Part shown: one piece after another, positions 1 through 5,645 of the stretch
How positions within the stretch are numbered: the first letter of the stretch is position 1
How the letters are laid out: each line of letters begins with the position of its first letter
DNA from: an uncultured bacterium
GTDB lineage: Bacteria; Bacillota_A; Clostridia; Lachnospirales; Lachnospiraceae
Assembly: GCA_905215045.1 (NCBI GenBank)
Contig: CAJMOO010000103.1
Span: 1-5,866, forward strand
Length of the DNA: 5,866 nucleotides
Reading direction: 5' to 3'
The notes under the pieces: generated by a model
Databases searched by the model: none
What the model saw: the letters and a program-made list of their open reading frames with translations, nothing else
What the model was told of the DNA's origin: nothing
Made by a program: the position numbers and the translations under genes

Positions 1-487
1 ACAATTCACCTGTTTTATCGTCTTGCAGTAAAATTCTATGATAAAATCCGGGACTTTTCAAATAATTAAAATCAAGAATTCCTACATGAATACATGGTGG
101 AAGTTCATAATATGACTCCCCTTTTTTCAATCCTTCTGTAAACATTCTGCAATTATAAAATAAGCTTCGCTCTGCCCAATCTTCCTGATATGTATTTTGC
201 ATTTCAATGTTAATCTTTTTGCCACCGTTTAATACCATCTTTACATCTAAGATTCCCTCTTTTTCCTCTTTAACTTCACCTTCCACAAATGGATCTGCAA
301 CTTCTAACGTTTCAATATCTGTTTCTTTCAAATGCAATAATGCCATTAAAAATCCTTTTACAATTTCTTCATTTTTAAATATTTTTTGAAAGGCATAATT
401 ATTTGTTAAGCGTATATTTAATTCCTCATTGCTAGCTGCTCTTTTTCTTAACTCTTCGTCATTAAAACTTCCCTCGTTGTTATTCAT
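1..487 (-). CDS. Rpn-family recombination-promoting nuclease / PD-(D/E)XK transposase-like protein (5' part only)
   Basis: The frame is open from an ATG at 487-485 to the left edge without a stop, giving 162 N-terminal residues; the C-terminus lies outside the window. The start has a well placed AAGGAG (493-498, 5-nt spacer). The translation shows features of the Rpn/PDDEXK_2 family: an early Asn-Asn-Tyr-Ala-Phe segment (residues 29-33), then a nuclease core with Asp81 (GILDVK) and Glu95-Met-Gln97 (INIEMQ), which fits the D...ExQ catalytic pattern, followed by an Arg/Tyr-rich helix (ERSLFYNCRMF, 106-116) and a VGILDF strand (135-140). Family members are DNA endonucleases that stimulate RecA-independent recombination; many are annotated as putative transposases, though self-mobility is usually unproven. 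The DNA is visibly more AT-rich than the transporter operon. It has its own promoter and sits behind a terminator, so it is a separate transcription unit. The family call is firm; activity cannot be judged from half a gene. Confidence 0.87.
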   Translation of the reverse strand, partial: MNNNEGSFNDEELRKRAASNEELNIRLTNNYAFQKIFKNEEIVKGFLMALLHLKETDIETLEVADPFVEGEVKEEKEGILDVKMVLNGGKKINIEMQNTYQEDWAERSLFYNCRMFTEGLKKGESYYELPPCIHVGILDFNYLKSPGFYHRILLQDDKTGEL

Positions 488-492
488 ATTTT

Positions 493-498
493 CTCCTT
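493..498 (-). promoter_or_regulatory. Ribosome binding site of the Rpn-family gene
   Basis: On the minus strand this reads AAGGAG, 5 nt before the ATG at 487-485. It fixes the start of the left-edge gene. Confidence 0.8.
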
Positions 499-533
499 AT
501 ATTACAATTTATGTAAATTCGTGTTATGTAAGT

Positions 534-561
534 ATTTTACCAAATCTTTATTGATTGTCAA
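534..561 (-). promoter_or_regulatory. Sigma-A-type promoter of the Rpn-family gene
   Basis: On the minus strand the -35 is a consensus TTGACA (561-556) and the -10 is TAAAAT (539-534, 5 of 6 matches), separated by 16 nt. Transcription would start near 527, leaving a leader of about 40 nt. It lies between the upstream operon's terminator and the Rpn-like start codon, so this gene has its own transcript. Confidence 0.72.
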
Positions 562-593
562 TTGCTTTTTGTAAAAAATTGTAATATTTGGTT

Positions 594-627
594 ATATAAA
601 AAGACAGGAGCCAAATAAACTCCTGTC
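594..627 (-). terminator. Intrinsic terminator of the transporter operon
   Basis: A perfect 8-bp stem, GACAGGAG (603-610) with CTCCTGTC (620-627), encloses a 9-nt AT-rich loop. On the minus strand it is followed at once by TTTTTATAT (602-594). There is no T-run on the plus-strand side, so it acts on minus-strand transcription only. It begins about 30 nt past the stop codon of the heptad-repeat gene and insulates the Rpn-like gene downstream. Confidence 0.88.
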
Positions 628-657
628 CTAACACACATCATTATATCCTACGCACTT

Positions 658-2628
658 TTATTTTTCCAGTTCTTCCGTCTCAATAATAAACTTCACACTA
701 CCCTTCGTTCCACTAGCCTTCTTCGTAAATGTCTGATAGTTTTCTCCTTCATCCATCACTGCATCAGCTCTGTCTAAGATATCTTTTGCATCATCATTGA
801 TCGTATTGACAAGTTTCTCAATACCGTCTTTTCTGAAGGTTAACATTCCTTTATTCAAGGTAACAGCTCCATTTTTCAGAGTTGCAATTCCTGTTGTCAT
901 CTGTCCCATTCCATTATCCAGTGTTTTGGCACCTTTGCTTAACTTCTTCGCTCCATTTGCTGCTGTTTTTGTTCCACTGTTTAACGTCTTGGCTCCTTCA
1001 TCTAATTTCTTGATGGAAGATGTCAGTGTCTTAGATGATGTCTTTAACTGCCCAGTTCCTTCCGCAATCTGTTTTAATGCAGATTCTAACTGTGCTGTAG
1101 ATGTCTTTGTCTTTGTTAGCAGATTCTGAATCTGGGTTAAGCATCCTGATACGATTTGAAGGTCTGTCTGTGTTTCTTGCAAGCTTGTTCCGATAGATCC
1201 TGCGTTGGTTCCTAAATTCTTTGCCTGACCTCCTACGGATTGTGCATAACCGCCTAAGTTTTCTGCATCTGTCTTTAAAGAACCTGCAATCGTTTTAAGC
1301 TGTGCTTTCTGCTCATCTGTAAGAGAAATATAATTATTCTTGATAAATTCTCCAATTGCTCCTGCCTGATTTCCAACATCTGCTGCTGATACTCCAATAG
1401 ACTCTGCTAATGCACCTAACGTCTTCGCTGACACACCAACACTTTCTGTCTGTGTCTTAATATTCATTAATTCTTTTGTGATTCCTGTCTGTGCACTCTG
1501 TAAGTTAGACTGTAATTTTGCCTGATCACTTTCGCTTGGTGTACTATTCTGCAGTTCCTTGAGAATCTGTCTCACTCCATTATCTAATTTCTCTGTAGAT
1601 GATGGTAAAGCACTTGTTCCTTTCGCTAACTGACTGGTTCCATTCTTTAATGTTGTAGATCCATTGACCAGTTTGTCAAGTCCTGTTGCTAACTGTTTGG
1701 AACTGACTGCGATCTGTTTTGTTCCTGATTTTAATTTTCCAGAGGCTGTGACTAATTTTTCAATTCCCTTTACTAAATCTCCAGAACCATCGCATAACTT
1801 ATCTGTCGCATTTTCAAGGTCCTTTAAGGAATCTGTTAATTCACTTAAATCTCCTGCATCATCTAAACCAAACTCTGATAATGTATCGGAATTCGCAACT
1901 GTCGCCGTGACTGTCATCTGGAAGTCTTCTACATCAGCTGTGATCTCGAAATCTTCTGGAATATCGAAGTTTGACCCAATACTTGTATTCTTAAGGTTTA
2001 AGCTGTCTGCTAATCCTGGCATTGCAACTCCGATAACGATATGTTTGTTACCATCGGAGATAACTTTTCCGTTTGTTGCTTTGACATTAGAGAAGTTATC
2101 TGTATTTAAGATCGCTGCTGTGATCATTGTAAATGGTGTATAGACTGTTGTCTGTTTTCCATTGATCGTTTTGGTTACGGCGGAATGATTTTCATATTCA
2201 TAACGAATCTTTACTTTTCCTGATTTACCAACCAGTTTCTTTGGTGAAATTTCTTTTCCATCCAGATAGTATGTGACTTTCATGGATACTGGAAGATTTT
2301 TGTCACTTGTTCCCTGATAGTAGATATCTTTTCCATTGGCATTCCATGTAATACTGTCCTTTTTGCCTCGTTTGTATGTCTCATTTCCTTTAACATTCTC
2401 AACGTCTGTCAGGTCTGTAGCATCTTTGATCTTTGCTTCACCTGAGAAATTCTTTAACCAGTCACTGACAATAACTGTTTTCTCTTCTCCATTTGCATCT
2501 GTTTTTACGTATACGGTTTCTTCCTTATCTGCAGTGGACTCGCTGGCTGCTACCGGTACTGCTGCCGGAATCGTAAGAGCTGCAGCGAGAAACATTGCTA
2601 ATGCTTTCGATAATCTTCTTTTTCTCAT
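658..2628 (-). CDS. Secreted X-X-X-Leu-X-X-Gly heptad-repeat protein, partner of the MMPL transporter
   Basis: The gene encodes 656 residues with a Sec signal peptide: basic n-region MRKRRLSK, an Ala/Leu-rich core to about residue 22, and likely cleavage near residues 27-29 (VPVAAS). Residues 35-250 form a beta-rich domain with no motif I can name. From about 296 to 351 and 521 to 594 the protein is built of 7-residue repeats with Leu at position 4 and Gly at position 7 (for example TTLKNG, TSQLAKG, AKTLDNG), the pattern known as X-X-X-Leu-X-X-Gly. Residues 395-480 carry a second 7-residue pattern ending in [V/I/L]-Gly. No C-terminal membrane helix or LPXTG signal is visible, so it is probably secreted or held at the membrane by a partner. 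The same heptads occur in extracellular loops of YhgE/Pip-type and many Gram-positive MMPL proteins. Its gene lies 13 nt after mmpL. An accessory role in the transporter complex is inference; no enzymatic activity is suggested. Confidence 0.85.
   Translation of the reverse strand: MRKRRLSKALAMFLAAALTIPAAVPVAASESTADKEETVYVKTDANGEEKTVIVSDWLKNFSGEAKIKDATDLTDVENVKGNETYKRGKKDSITWNANGKDIYYQGTSDKNLPVSMKVTYYLDGKEISPKKLVGKSGKVKIRYEYENHSAVTKTINGKQTTVYTPFTMITAAILNTDNFSNVKATNGKVISDGNKHIVIGVAMPGLADSLNLKNTSIGSNFDIPEDFEITADVEDFQMTVTATVANSDTLSEFGLDDAGDLSELTDSLKDLENATDKLCDGSGDLVKGIEKLVTASGKLKSGTKQIAVSSKQLATGLDKLVNGSTTLKNGTSQLAKGTSALPSSTEKLDNGVRQILKELQNSTPSESDQAKLQSNLQSAQTGITKELMNIKTQTESVGVSAKTLGALAESIGVSAADVGNQAGAIGEFIKNNYISLTDEQKAQLKTIAGSLKTDAENLGGYAQSVGGQAKNLGTNAGSIGTSLQETQTDLQIVSGCLTQIQNLLTKTKTSTAQLESALKQIAEGTGQLKTSSKTLTSSIKKLDEGAKTLNSGTKTAANGAKKLSKGAKTLDNGMGQMTTGIATLKNGAVTLNKGMLTFRKDGIEKLVNTINDDAKDILDRADAVMDEGENYQTFTKKASGTKGSVKFIIETEELEK
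847..1068 (-). repeat. C-terminal block of Leu-x-x-Gly heptad repeats
   Basis: This stretch encodes residues 521-594 of the secreted protein. A Leu, Ile or Met followed three residues later by Gly recurs every seven residues: I521/G524, L542/G545, L549/G552, L563/G566, L570/G573, M577/G580, L584/G587 and L591/G594. Some early units have Ser in place of Gly. The repeats predict a long amphipathic helical or coiled rod. Confidence 0.8.
1189..1446 (-). repeat. Central heptads with a [V/I/L]-Gly pattern
   Basis: This stretch encodes residues 395-480. Hydrophobic-Gly pairs fall exactly seven residues apart at V397-G398, L404-G405, I411-G412, V418-G419 and I425-G426, then at L458-G459, V465-G466, L472-G473 and I479-G480. 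A gap of about 30 residues (EFIKNNYISLTDEQ and onward) splits the two runs. The Gly directly follows the hydrophobic residue, unlike the flanking blocks where it comes three residues later. Confidence 0.7.
1576..1743 (-). repeat. N-terminal block of Leu-x-x-Gly heptad repeats
   Basis: This stretch encodes residues 296-351. Repeats are L299/G302, L313/G316, L320/G323, L327/G330, L334/G337 and L348/G351, with weaker units between (I306 and L341 lack the Gly). It is the clearest match in the protein to the X-X-X-Leu-X-X-Gly repeat described for Gram-positive surface and MMPL-associated proteins. Confidence 0.8.
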
Positions 2629-2638
2629 AACAATCGCT

Positions 2639-2643
2639 CTCCT
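2639..2643 (-). promoter_or_regulatory. Ribosome binding site of the heptad-repeat gene, overlapping the mmpL stop codon
   Basis: AGGAG on the minus strand lies 10 nt before the ATG at 2628. Its first bases are shared with the TAG stop (2644-2642) of the transporter gene. This arrangement suggests translational coupling, so that ribosomes finishing the transporter reload on the partner gene. Confidence 0.75.
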
Positions 2644-4711
2644 ATTCTAAATGACCCATCTTGAGGGTTGTTTTACAGATCAATTTATCAAATATCATAA
2701 ACATTGCCGGCAGAATAAAGATTACGGCAACGGTACTGATCACAGCTCCTCGTGCAAGTAAGGTACAGATCGCACTGATCATATCAATATTTGAGTAAAT
2801 CGCAATACCGATCGTTGCTGCGAAGAAACTTAATCCACTTGTAATGATAGACTGCATGGATGTTTCATGTGCAATACGGATCGCTTCCATTTTCTTCTTG
2901 CCATTTATACGTTCCTTCTGATAACGGCTTGTCATCAGGATCGCGTAGTCAACGGTTGCACCTAACTGAATCGTTCCGATAACGATACTTGCAACAAACG
3001 GCAGCGATAATCCCGTGTAATATGGAACTGCCATATTGACACAGATCGCAAATTCGATCACGGCTACCAGGATCACCGGTAAGGAAATGGATTTAAATAC
3101 AATTAAAATGATCACAAAGATTGCCGCGATCGACGCGATATTTACATTTCTAAGGTCAACATTGGTTACTGTCTCCAAGTCATTCATCAATGGTGCTTCT
3201 CCAATGACCATAGAACCTGGACTGTATTTCTTCACAATGTTGTTGATCTCGTTGATCTGTTTATTTACTTTCTCGGTTGCTGATTTGTAATTTGAACAGA
3301 TAAACTGCATCTCATACTCATCACTTTGCAACATTTCTTTCATGGAAGAAGGAATCATATCAGATGGAATACTAGAACCGATCACGGAGTTCATTCCGAG
3401 ACACCATTCAACTCCGTCGACTTTATCGATTTCTTTCTGCATATTGCTTAATTCCTTCTGACTCATGCCGTTCTTGATCATGACCATATGGATGTTACTC
3501 ATTCCGAATTCTTCACTTAACTTCTTATTCGCCACATTACTTGGTAAGCTTTGTGGAAGTGATTTGTCAATATTATAGTAAATCTCTGTATGATTATTTC
3601 CATAAATTGCTGGGAACAGCAAAATTAAAAATACTACAATCGTTGTTTTATAATGTTTTGTGATAAAGTGTGATGCATTCGTAAGATCTGGCATCAGTGA
3701 ACGATGGTGTGTCTTCTCAATTAATTTATCACAGATCAGGATCAATGATGGCAAAACTGTTACACAACAGATAACCCCGATAATAACACCTTTCGCCATA
3801 ACGATACCTAAGTTAGCTCCTAATGCAAATGTCATAAAGCACAGTGCTGCGAATCCAGCGACCGTTGTAACGGAACTTCCTGTAATGGACTTAAATGTAT
3901 TCGAAATCGCATGTGCCATCGCACGTTCTTTGTCACCTTCAAATCTGATCTTATTACTCTCATAACTGTGCAGAAGGAAGATCGAATAATCCATCGTAAC
4001 TCCTAACTGCAAGATCGCAGTCAATGCCATTGTAAGATAGGACACATCGCTTAAGAAAATATTCGTTCCCAGGTTATAAAGAATTGCCATTCCGATACTT
4101 AACAGGAATAAAAAGGCAACGGCAAAGGATTCCATTGTGGCAAATAATACGATCAAAGAAAGTACTGCTGCGATCGTTACGTAGATAGGAATCTCCTGCA
4201 TAACCAGGTTCTTAATATCGGTAACTACCCCTGACATACCACTGATAAAACACTGTTTTCCAACAATCTTACGCATCTGTGTGACTGCTTCCATCGTGTT
4301 ATCAGATGATGTCGTTTCTTTAAACATTGCGATCATCATTGTTGCGTTCTTATTAAAGAAAACTTTCCTTACTTTCTCAGGAAGCATCTCTTTGGGAACG
4401 CTTAGATCAGCGATGTCATCATACCAGATGATCTTATCAACGTGATCGACTTTCTCTAGTTTCTGTTTTAATTTCTGTACGTCATGAAGATTCATATCTT
4501 CGACAATGATCATCGAATAGGCTCCGGCTCCAAACTGATCTACCATGATATCCTGCCCTTTCACCGTCTCCAAAGAGTCTGGAAGGTAACTTAAGATGTC
4601 ATAATTAATCCTTGTCTTCACGATTCCAATGGTTGATGGAATCAATAAAATGAAAGCCAGGAAGACGATGAATTTTCGATGATGTACTAATTTCTTTGCA
4701 AATTGTATCAT
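2642..4711 (-). CDS. MMPL/RND-superfamily membrane transporter
   Basis: The protein has 689 residues from the ATG at 4711. It shows the duplicated RND layout: one helix (about 12-32), an extracellular domain (33-173), five helices (about 176-328), then the same again (helix 355-372, domain 373-522, helices about 525-675). Each half carries the proton-relay Asp-Tyr pair in its central helix: LGVTMDYSIF (Asp241-Tyr242) and LGATVDYAIL (Asp588-Tyr589), matching the paired Asp/Tyr residues described in mycobacterial MmpL3. It should therefore be a proton-driven exporter in the cytoplasmic membrane; lipids or hydrophobic compounds are typical substrates, but the actual one is unknown. I chose 4711 because GGGAGG stands 5 nt upstream; an in-frame ATG at 4747 has no such site and lies within an operator palindrome. 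It is first in an operon with the heptad protein and divergent from the TetR gene, so it is probably repressed by it. The extracellular domains are short and lack the heptads, which are on the partner protein. Confidence 0.93.
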   Translation of the reverse strand: MIQFAKKLVHHRKFIVFLAFILLIPSTIGIVKTRINYDILSYLPDSLETVKGQDIMVDQFGAGAYSMIIVEDMNLHDVQKLKQKLEKVDHVDKIIWYDDIADLSVPKEMLPEKVRKVFFNKNATMMIAMFKETTSSDNTMEAVTQMRKIVGKQCFISGMSGVVTDIKNLVMQEIPIYVTIAAVLSLIVLFATMESFAVAFLFLLSIGMAILYNLGTNIFLSDVSYLTMALTAILQLGVTMDYSIFLLHSYESNKIRFEGDKERAMAHAISNTFKSITGSSVTTVAGFAALCFMTFALGANLGIVMAKGVIIGVICCVTVLPSLILICDKLIEKTHHRSLMPDLTNASHFITKHYKTTIVVFLILLFPAIYGNNHTEIYYNIDKSLPQSLPSNVANKKLSEEFGMSNIHMVMIKNGMSQKELSNMQKEIDKVDGVEWCLGMNSVIGSSIPSDMIPSSMKEMLQSDEYEMQFICSNYKSATEKVNKQINEINNIVKKYSPGSMVIGEAPLMNDLETVTNVDLRNVNIASIAAIFVIILIVFKSISLPVILVAVIEFAICVNMAVPYYTGLSLPFVASIVIGTIQLGATVDYAILMTSRYQKERINGKKKMEAIRIAHETSMQSIITSGLSFFAATIGIAIYSNIDMISAICTLLARGAVISTVAVIFILPAMFMIFDKLICKTTLKMGHLE

Positions 4712-4716
4712 TGCAT

Positions 4717-4722
4717 CCTCCC
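4717..4722 (-). promoter_or_regulatory. Ribosome binding site that sets the mmpL start at 4711
   Basis: GGGAGG on the minus strand is 5 nt from the ATG at 4711-4709. The alternative upstream ATG at 4747 is preceded only by an AT-rich run without a Shine-Dalgarno. The longer form would add 12 polar residues (MTIRHKCKWEDA) before the first helix. Confidence 0.82.
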
Positions 4723-4732
4723 ATTTACATTT

Positions 4733-4747
4733 ATGACGAATAGTCAT
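4733..4747. promoter_or_regulatory. TetR-family operator, copy 1 (mmpL leader)
   Basis: ATGAC-GAATA-GTCAT is a palindrome with 5-bp arms and the same TGAC-N5-GTCA core as the two sites over the promoters. It lies about 11-25 nt downstream of the predicted mmpL transcription start, where a bound repressor could act as a roadblock. Binding by the adjacent TetR protein is inferred from copy number and location. Confidence 0.65.
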
Positions 4748-4764
4748 TTTCTAATCTATATAAT

Positions 4765-4793
4765 GGTATACACCAAAAATGACCAAAAGTCAA
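4765..4793 (-). promoter_or_regulatory. Promoter of the mmpL/heptad-protein operon
   Basis: On the minus strand the -35 is TTGACT (4793-4788), the spacer is 17 nt and the -10 is TATACC (4770-4765). Transcription would begin near 4758 with a leader of about 47 nt. It mirrors the tetR promoter almost exactly. Operator copy 2 covers the -35 box and the adjacent part of the spacer, which fits repression by exclusion of RNA polymerase. Confidence 0.72.
4779..4793. promoter_or_regulatory. TetR-family operator, copy 2 (over the mmpL -35)
   Basis: ATGAC-CAAAA-GTCAA matches the TGAC-N5-GTCA pattern. It overlaps the -35 box of the transporter promoter and is identical, on the opposite strand, to copy 3. 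The centre lies 33 bp from copy 3 and 46 bp from copy 1. Confidence 0.75.
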
Positions 4794-4811
4794 TAAACTT
4801 CTTAAAAGTTT

Positions 4812-4826
4812 TTGACTTTTGGTCAT
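4812..4826. promoter_or_regulatory. TetR-family operator, copy 3 (over the tetR -35)
   Basis: TTGAC-TTTTG-GTCAT is the exact reverse complement of copy 2. It overlaps the -35 box and the first part of the spacer of the regulator's own promoter, the usual arrangement for autorepression in the TetR family. Confidence 0.75.
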
Positions 4827-4840
4827 TTTTTCGTTATACT
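4812..4840 (+). promoter_or_regulatory. Promoter of the tetR-family gene
   Basis: TTGACT (4812-4817), a 17-nt spacer and TATACT (4835-4840) form a near-consensus sigma-A promoter. Transcription would start near 4847, leaving a leader of about 20 nt before the ATG at 4866. The -35 box lies inside operator copy 3. Confidence 0.8.
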
Positions 4841-4851
4841 AAAGAAGATGA

Positions 4852-4857
4852 AAGGAG
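4852..4857 (+). promoter_or_regulatory. Ribosome binding site of the tetR-family gene
   Basis: AAGGAG lies 8 nt before the ATG at 4866. It selects that start over an in-frame TTG at 4812, which is part of the -35 box, and an in-frame ATG at 4848, which falls at the predicted transcription start. Confidence 0.85.
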
Positions 4858-4865
4858 AAATTACT

Positions 4866-5465
4866 ATGAAAAAGGTCGAATTAAATAAGAAAAAGAAACA
4901 AGATGCCCTTTTGAATACGGCATACCAACTGTTTACAGAAAAGGGATTCCAGAAGACCTCCATCTCCGATATCGTAAATGAAGCTGGCGTTGCTAAGGGT
5001 ACTTTTTATTTGTATTTTAAAGATAAATTAGACATCCGATATAAATTAATCGCCAAAAAATCTGCAGAAGTATTTAAACACGCCTATCAGGAACTTCAAA
5101 AACAATCCATTGATCATTTTGAAGACCAACTGATCTTTATCGTTGACCAGGTCATCGGAGCATTAAATGCTAATCCGACTCTGTTAAAACTGATCTCAAA
5201 GCATCTAAGCTGGGGAATGTTTAAGAATTCCTTGGTAGAACCGATCGATGATGCCCAGAGAAATATTTATGATATCTATATGGATCTTTTGAAGAATTCT
5301 GGTCATGAATTTGATCATCCGGAAGTTATGATCTATATGATCATCGAGATGGTCGCAGGGTCTTGCTATAATGTTATTTTGACTGGGGAGCCTGTTTCAG
5401 TTGATGAATTGAAGCCTTATTTGTATCAGTCAATTCGGTTGATCATACAGAATCATATATTGTGA
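4866..5465 (+). CDS. TetR/AcrR-family transcriptional repressor of the transporter operon
   Basis: The protein has 199 residues, a typical length for the family. After a lysine-rich start, residues 10-55 form the TetR DNA-binding domain: a helix (ALLNTAYQLFTEKGF), then the helix-turn-helix at about 31-51 (TSISDIVNEAGVAKGTFYLYF) with the GTFYLYFKDK signature that closes the motif. The remainder (about 60-199) is helical and variable, as expected of the ligand-binding and dimerisation domain, so the inducer cannot be named. The start at 4866 is set by an AAGGAG 8 nt upstream. The gene is divergent from mmpL and shares a 154-bp control region holding three TGAC-N5-GTCA palindromes, two of which cover the -35 boxes. 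It is therefore likely to repress both itself and the transporter operon. This is inference from layout; the family assignment is firm. Confidence 0.93.
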   Translation: MKKVELNKKKKQDALLNTAYQLFTEKGFQKTSISDIVNEAGVAKGTFYLYFKDKLDIRYKLIAKKSAEVFKHAYQELQKQSIDHFEDQLIFIVDQVIGALNANPTLLKLISKHLSWGMFKNSLVEPIDDAQRNIYDIYMDLLKNSGHEFDHPEVMIYMIIEMVAGSCYNVILTGEPVSVDELKPYLYQSIRLIIQNHIL

Positions 5466-5495
5466 TTTGTAGTTTGATGACGGAAATTATTGGTG

Positions 5496-5561
5496 GAATA
5501 TTATAAAAAGAAATCATGTGTCCGTACGGTTGCCAACACATGATTTCTTTTTATAATATTC
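5496..5561. terminator. Bidirectional intrinsic terminator (26-bp perfect inverted repeat)
   Basis: Arms 5496-5521 and 5536-5561 are perfectly complementary over 26 bp around a 14-nt loop. The inner 11 bp (AAATCATGTGT with ACACATGATTT) form the stem, and the outer part supplies CTTTTTATAAT on either strand. It can thus end plus-strand tetR transcription, about 30 nt past the stop, and also minus-strand transcription from the right-edge fragment. The loop contains an 8-bp palindrome, CCGTACGG (5522-5529). The outer arms are longer than a terminator needs. Confidence 0.85.
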
Positions 5562-5608
5562 AAATAATTTACGTTATTCAAACCACTACACTGTGTATAT
5601 GTTTAACG

Positions 5609-5638
5609 GTATTGGCTAATCATTTTTGTATTCGCTAA
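5609..5638. repeat. Short imperfect direct repeat in intergenic DNA
   Basis: GTATTGGCTAA (5609-5619) and GTATTCGCTAA (5628-5638) match at 10 of 11 positions with a 19-bp period. They lie between the terminator and the stop codon of the right-edge fragment. No function is suggested; with only two copies it may be chance. Confidence 0.35.
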
Positions 5639-5645
5639 CAGAAGA

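Larger units (their letters stand above)
4775..4830. repeat. Long inverted repeat spanning the divergent promoters
   Basis: Perfect 19-bp arms (4775-4793 and 4812-4830, left arm AAAAATGACCAAAAGTCAA) face each other. The symmetry continues inward through AAACTT (4795-4800) and AAGTTT (4806-4811) around a 5-nt centre, broken only by one extra T at 4794. Each arm contains one TGAC-N5-GTCA operator and one -35 box. Confidence 0.9.

Noticed and set aside
207..389. Plus-strand 60-residue open frame
   Set aside because: It is antisense to the Rpn-family gene, whose catalytic motif and ribosome binding site are clear on the other strand.
797..1129. Plus-strand open frames at 797-1129, 1664-2143 and 2336-2650 inside the heptad-repeat gene
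   Set aside because: They lie antisense to a well supported gene, their products are composed of Phe/Val/Ser-rich complements of the repeat codons, and none has a convincing ribosome binding site.
847..1743. Heptad-encoding DNA considered as a tandem-repeat or CRISPR-like array
   Set aside because: The periodicity is in the protein (21-nt spacing with degenerate codons); there are no identical DNA repeats with unique spacers.
3036..3965. Plus-strand open frames at 3036-3290 and 3660-3965 inside mmpL
   Set aside because: They are antisense shadows of conserved transporter sequence with no recognisable protein features.
4775..4830. The long inverted repeat read as an intrinsic terminator or attenuator hairpin
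   Set aside because: It lies upstream of both transcription starts, so the whole structure would not be transcribed from these promoters, and its arms hold the -35 boxes. Operator and promoter symmetry explains it better.
4703..4888. Plus-strand 61-residue open frame across the tetR/mmpL control region
   Set aside because: It runs through both promoters and all three operators and has no start signals; the region is better explained as regulatory DNA.
5591..5599. ACACTGTGT-like near-palindrome in the intergenic DNA right of the terminator (about 5588-5596)
   Set aside because: It is a single short site with no linked promoter or gene start, and is expected by chance in DNA of this composition.
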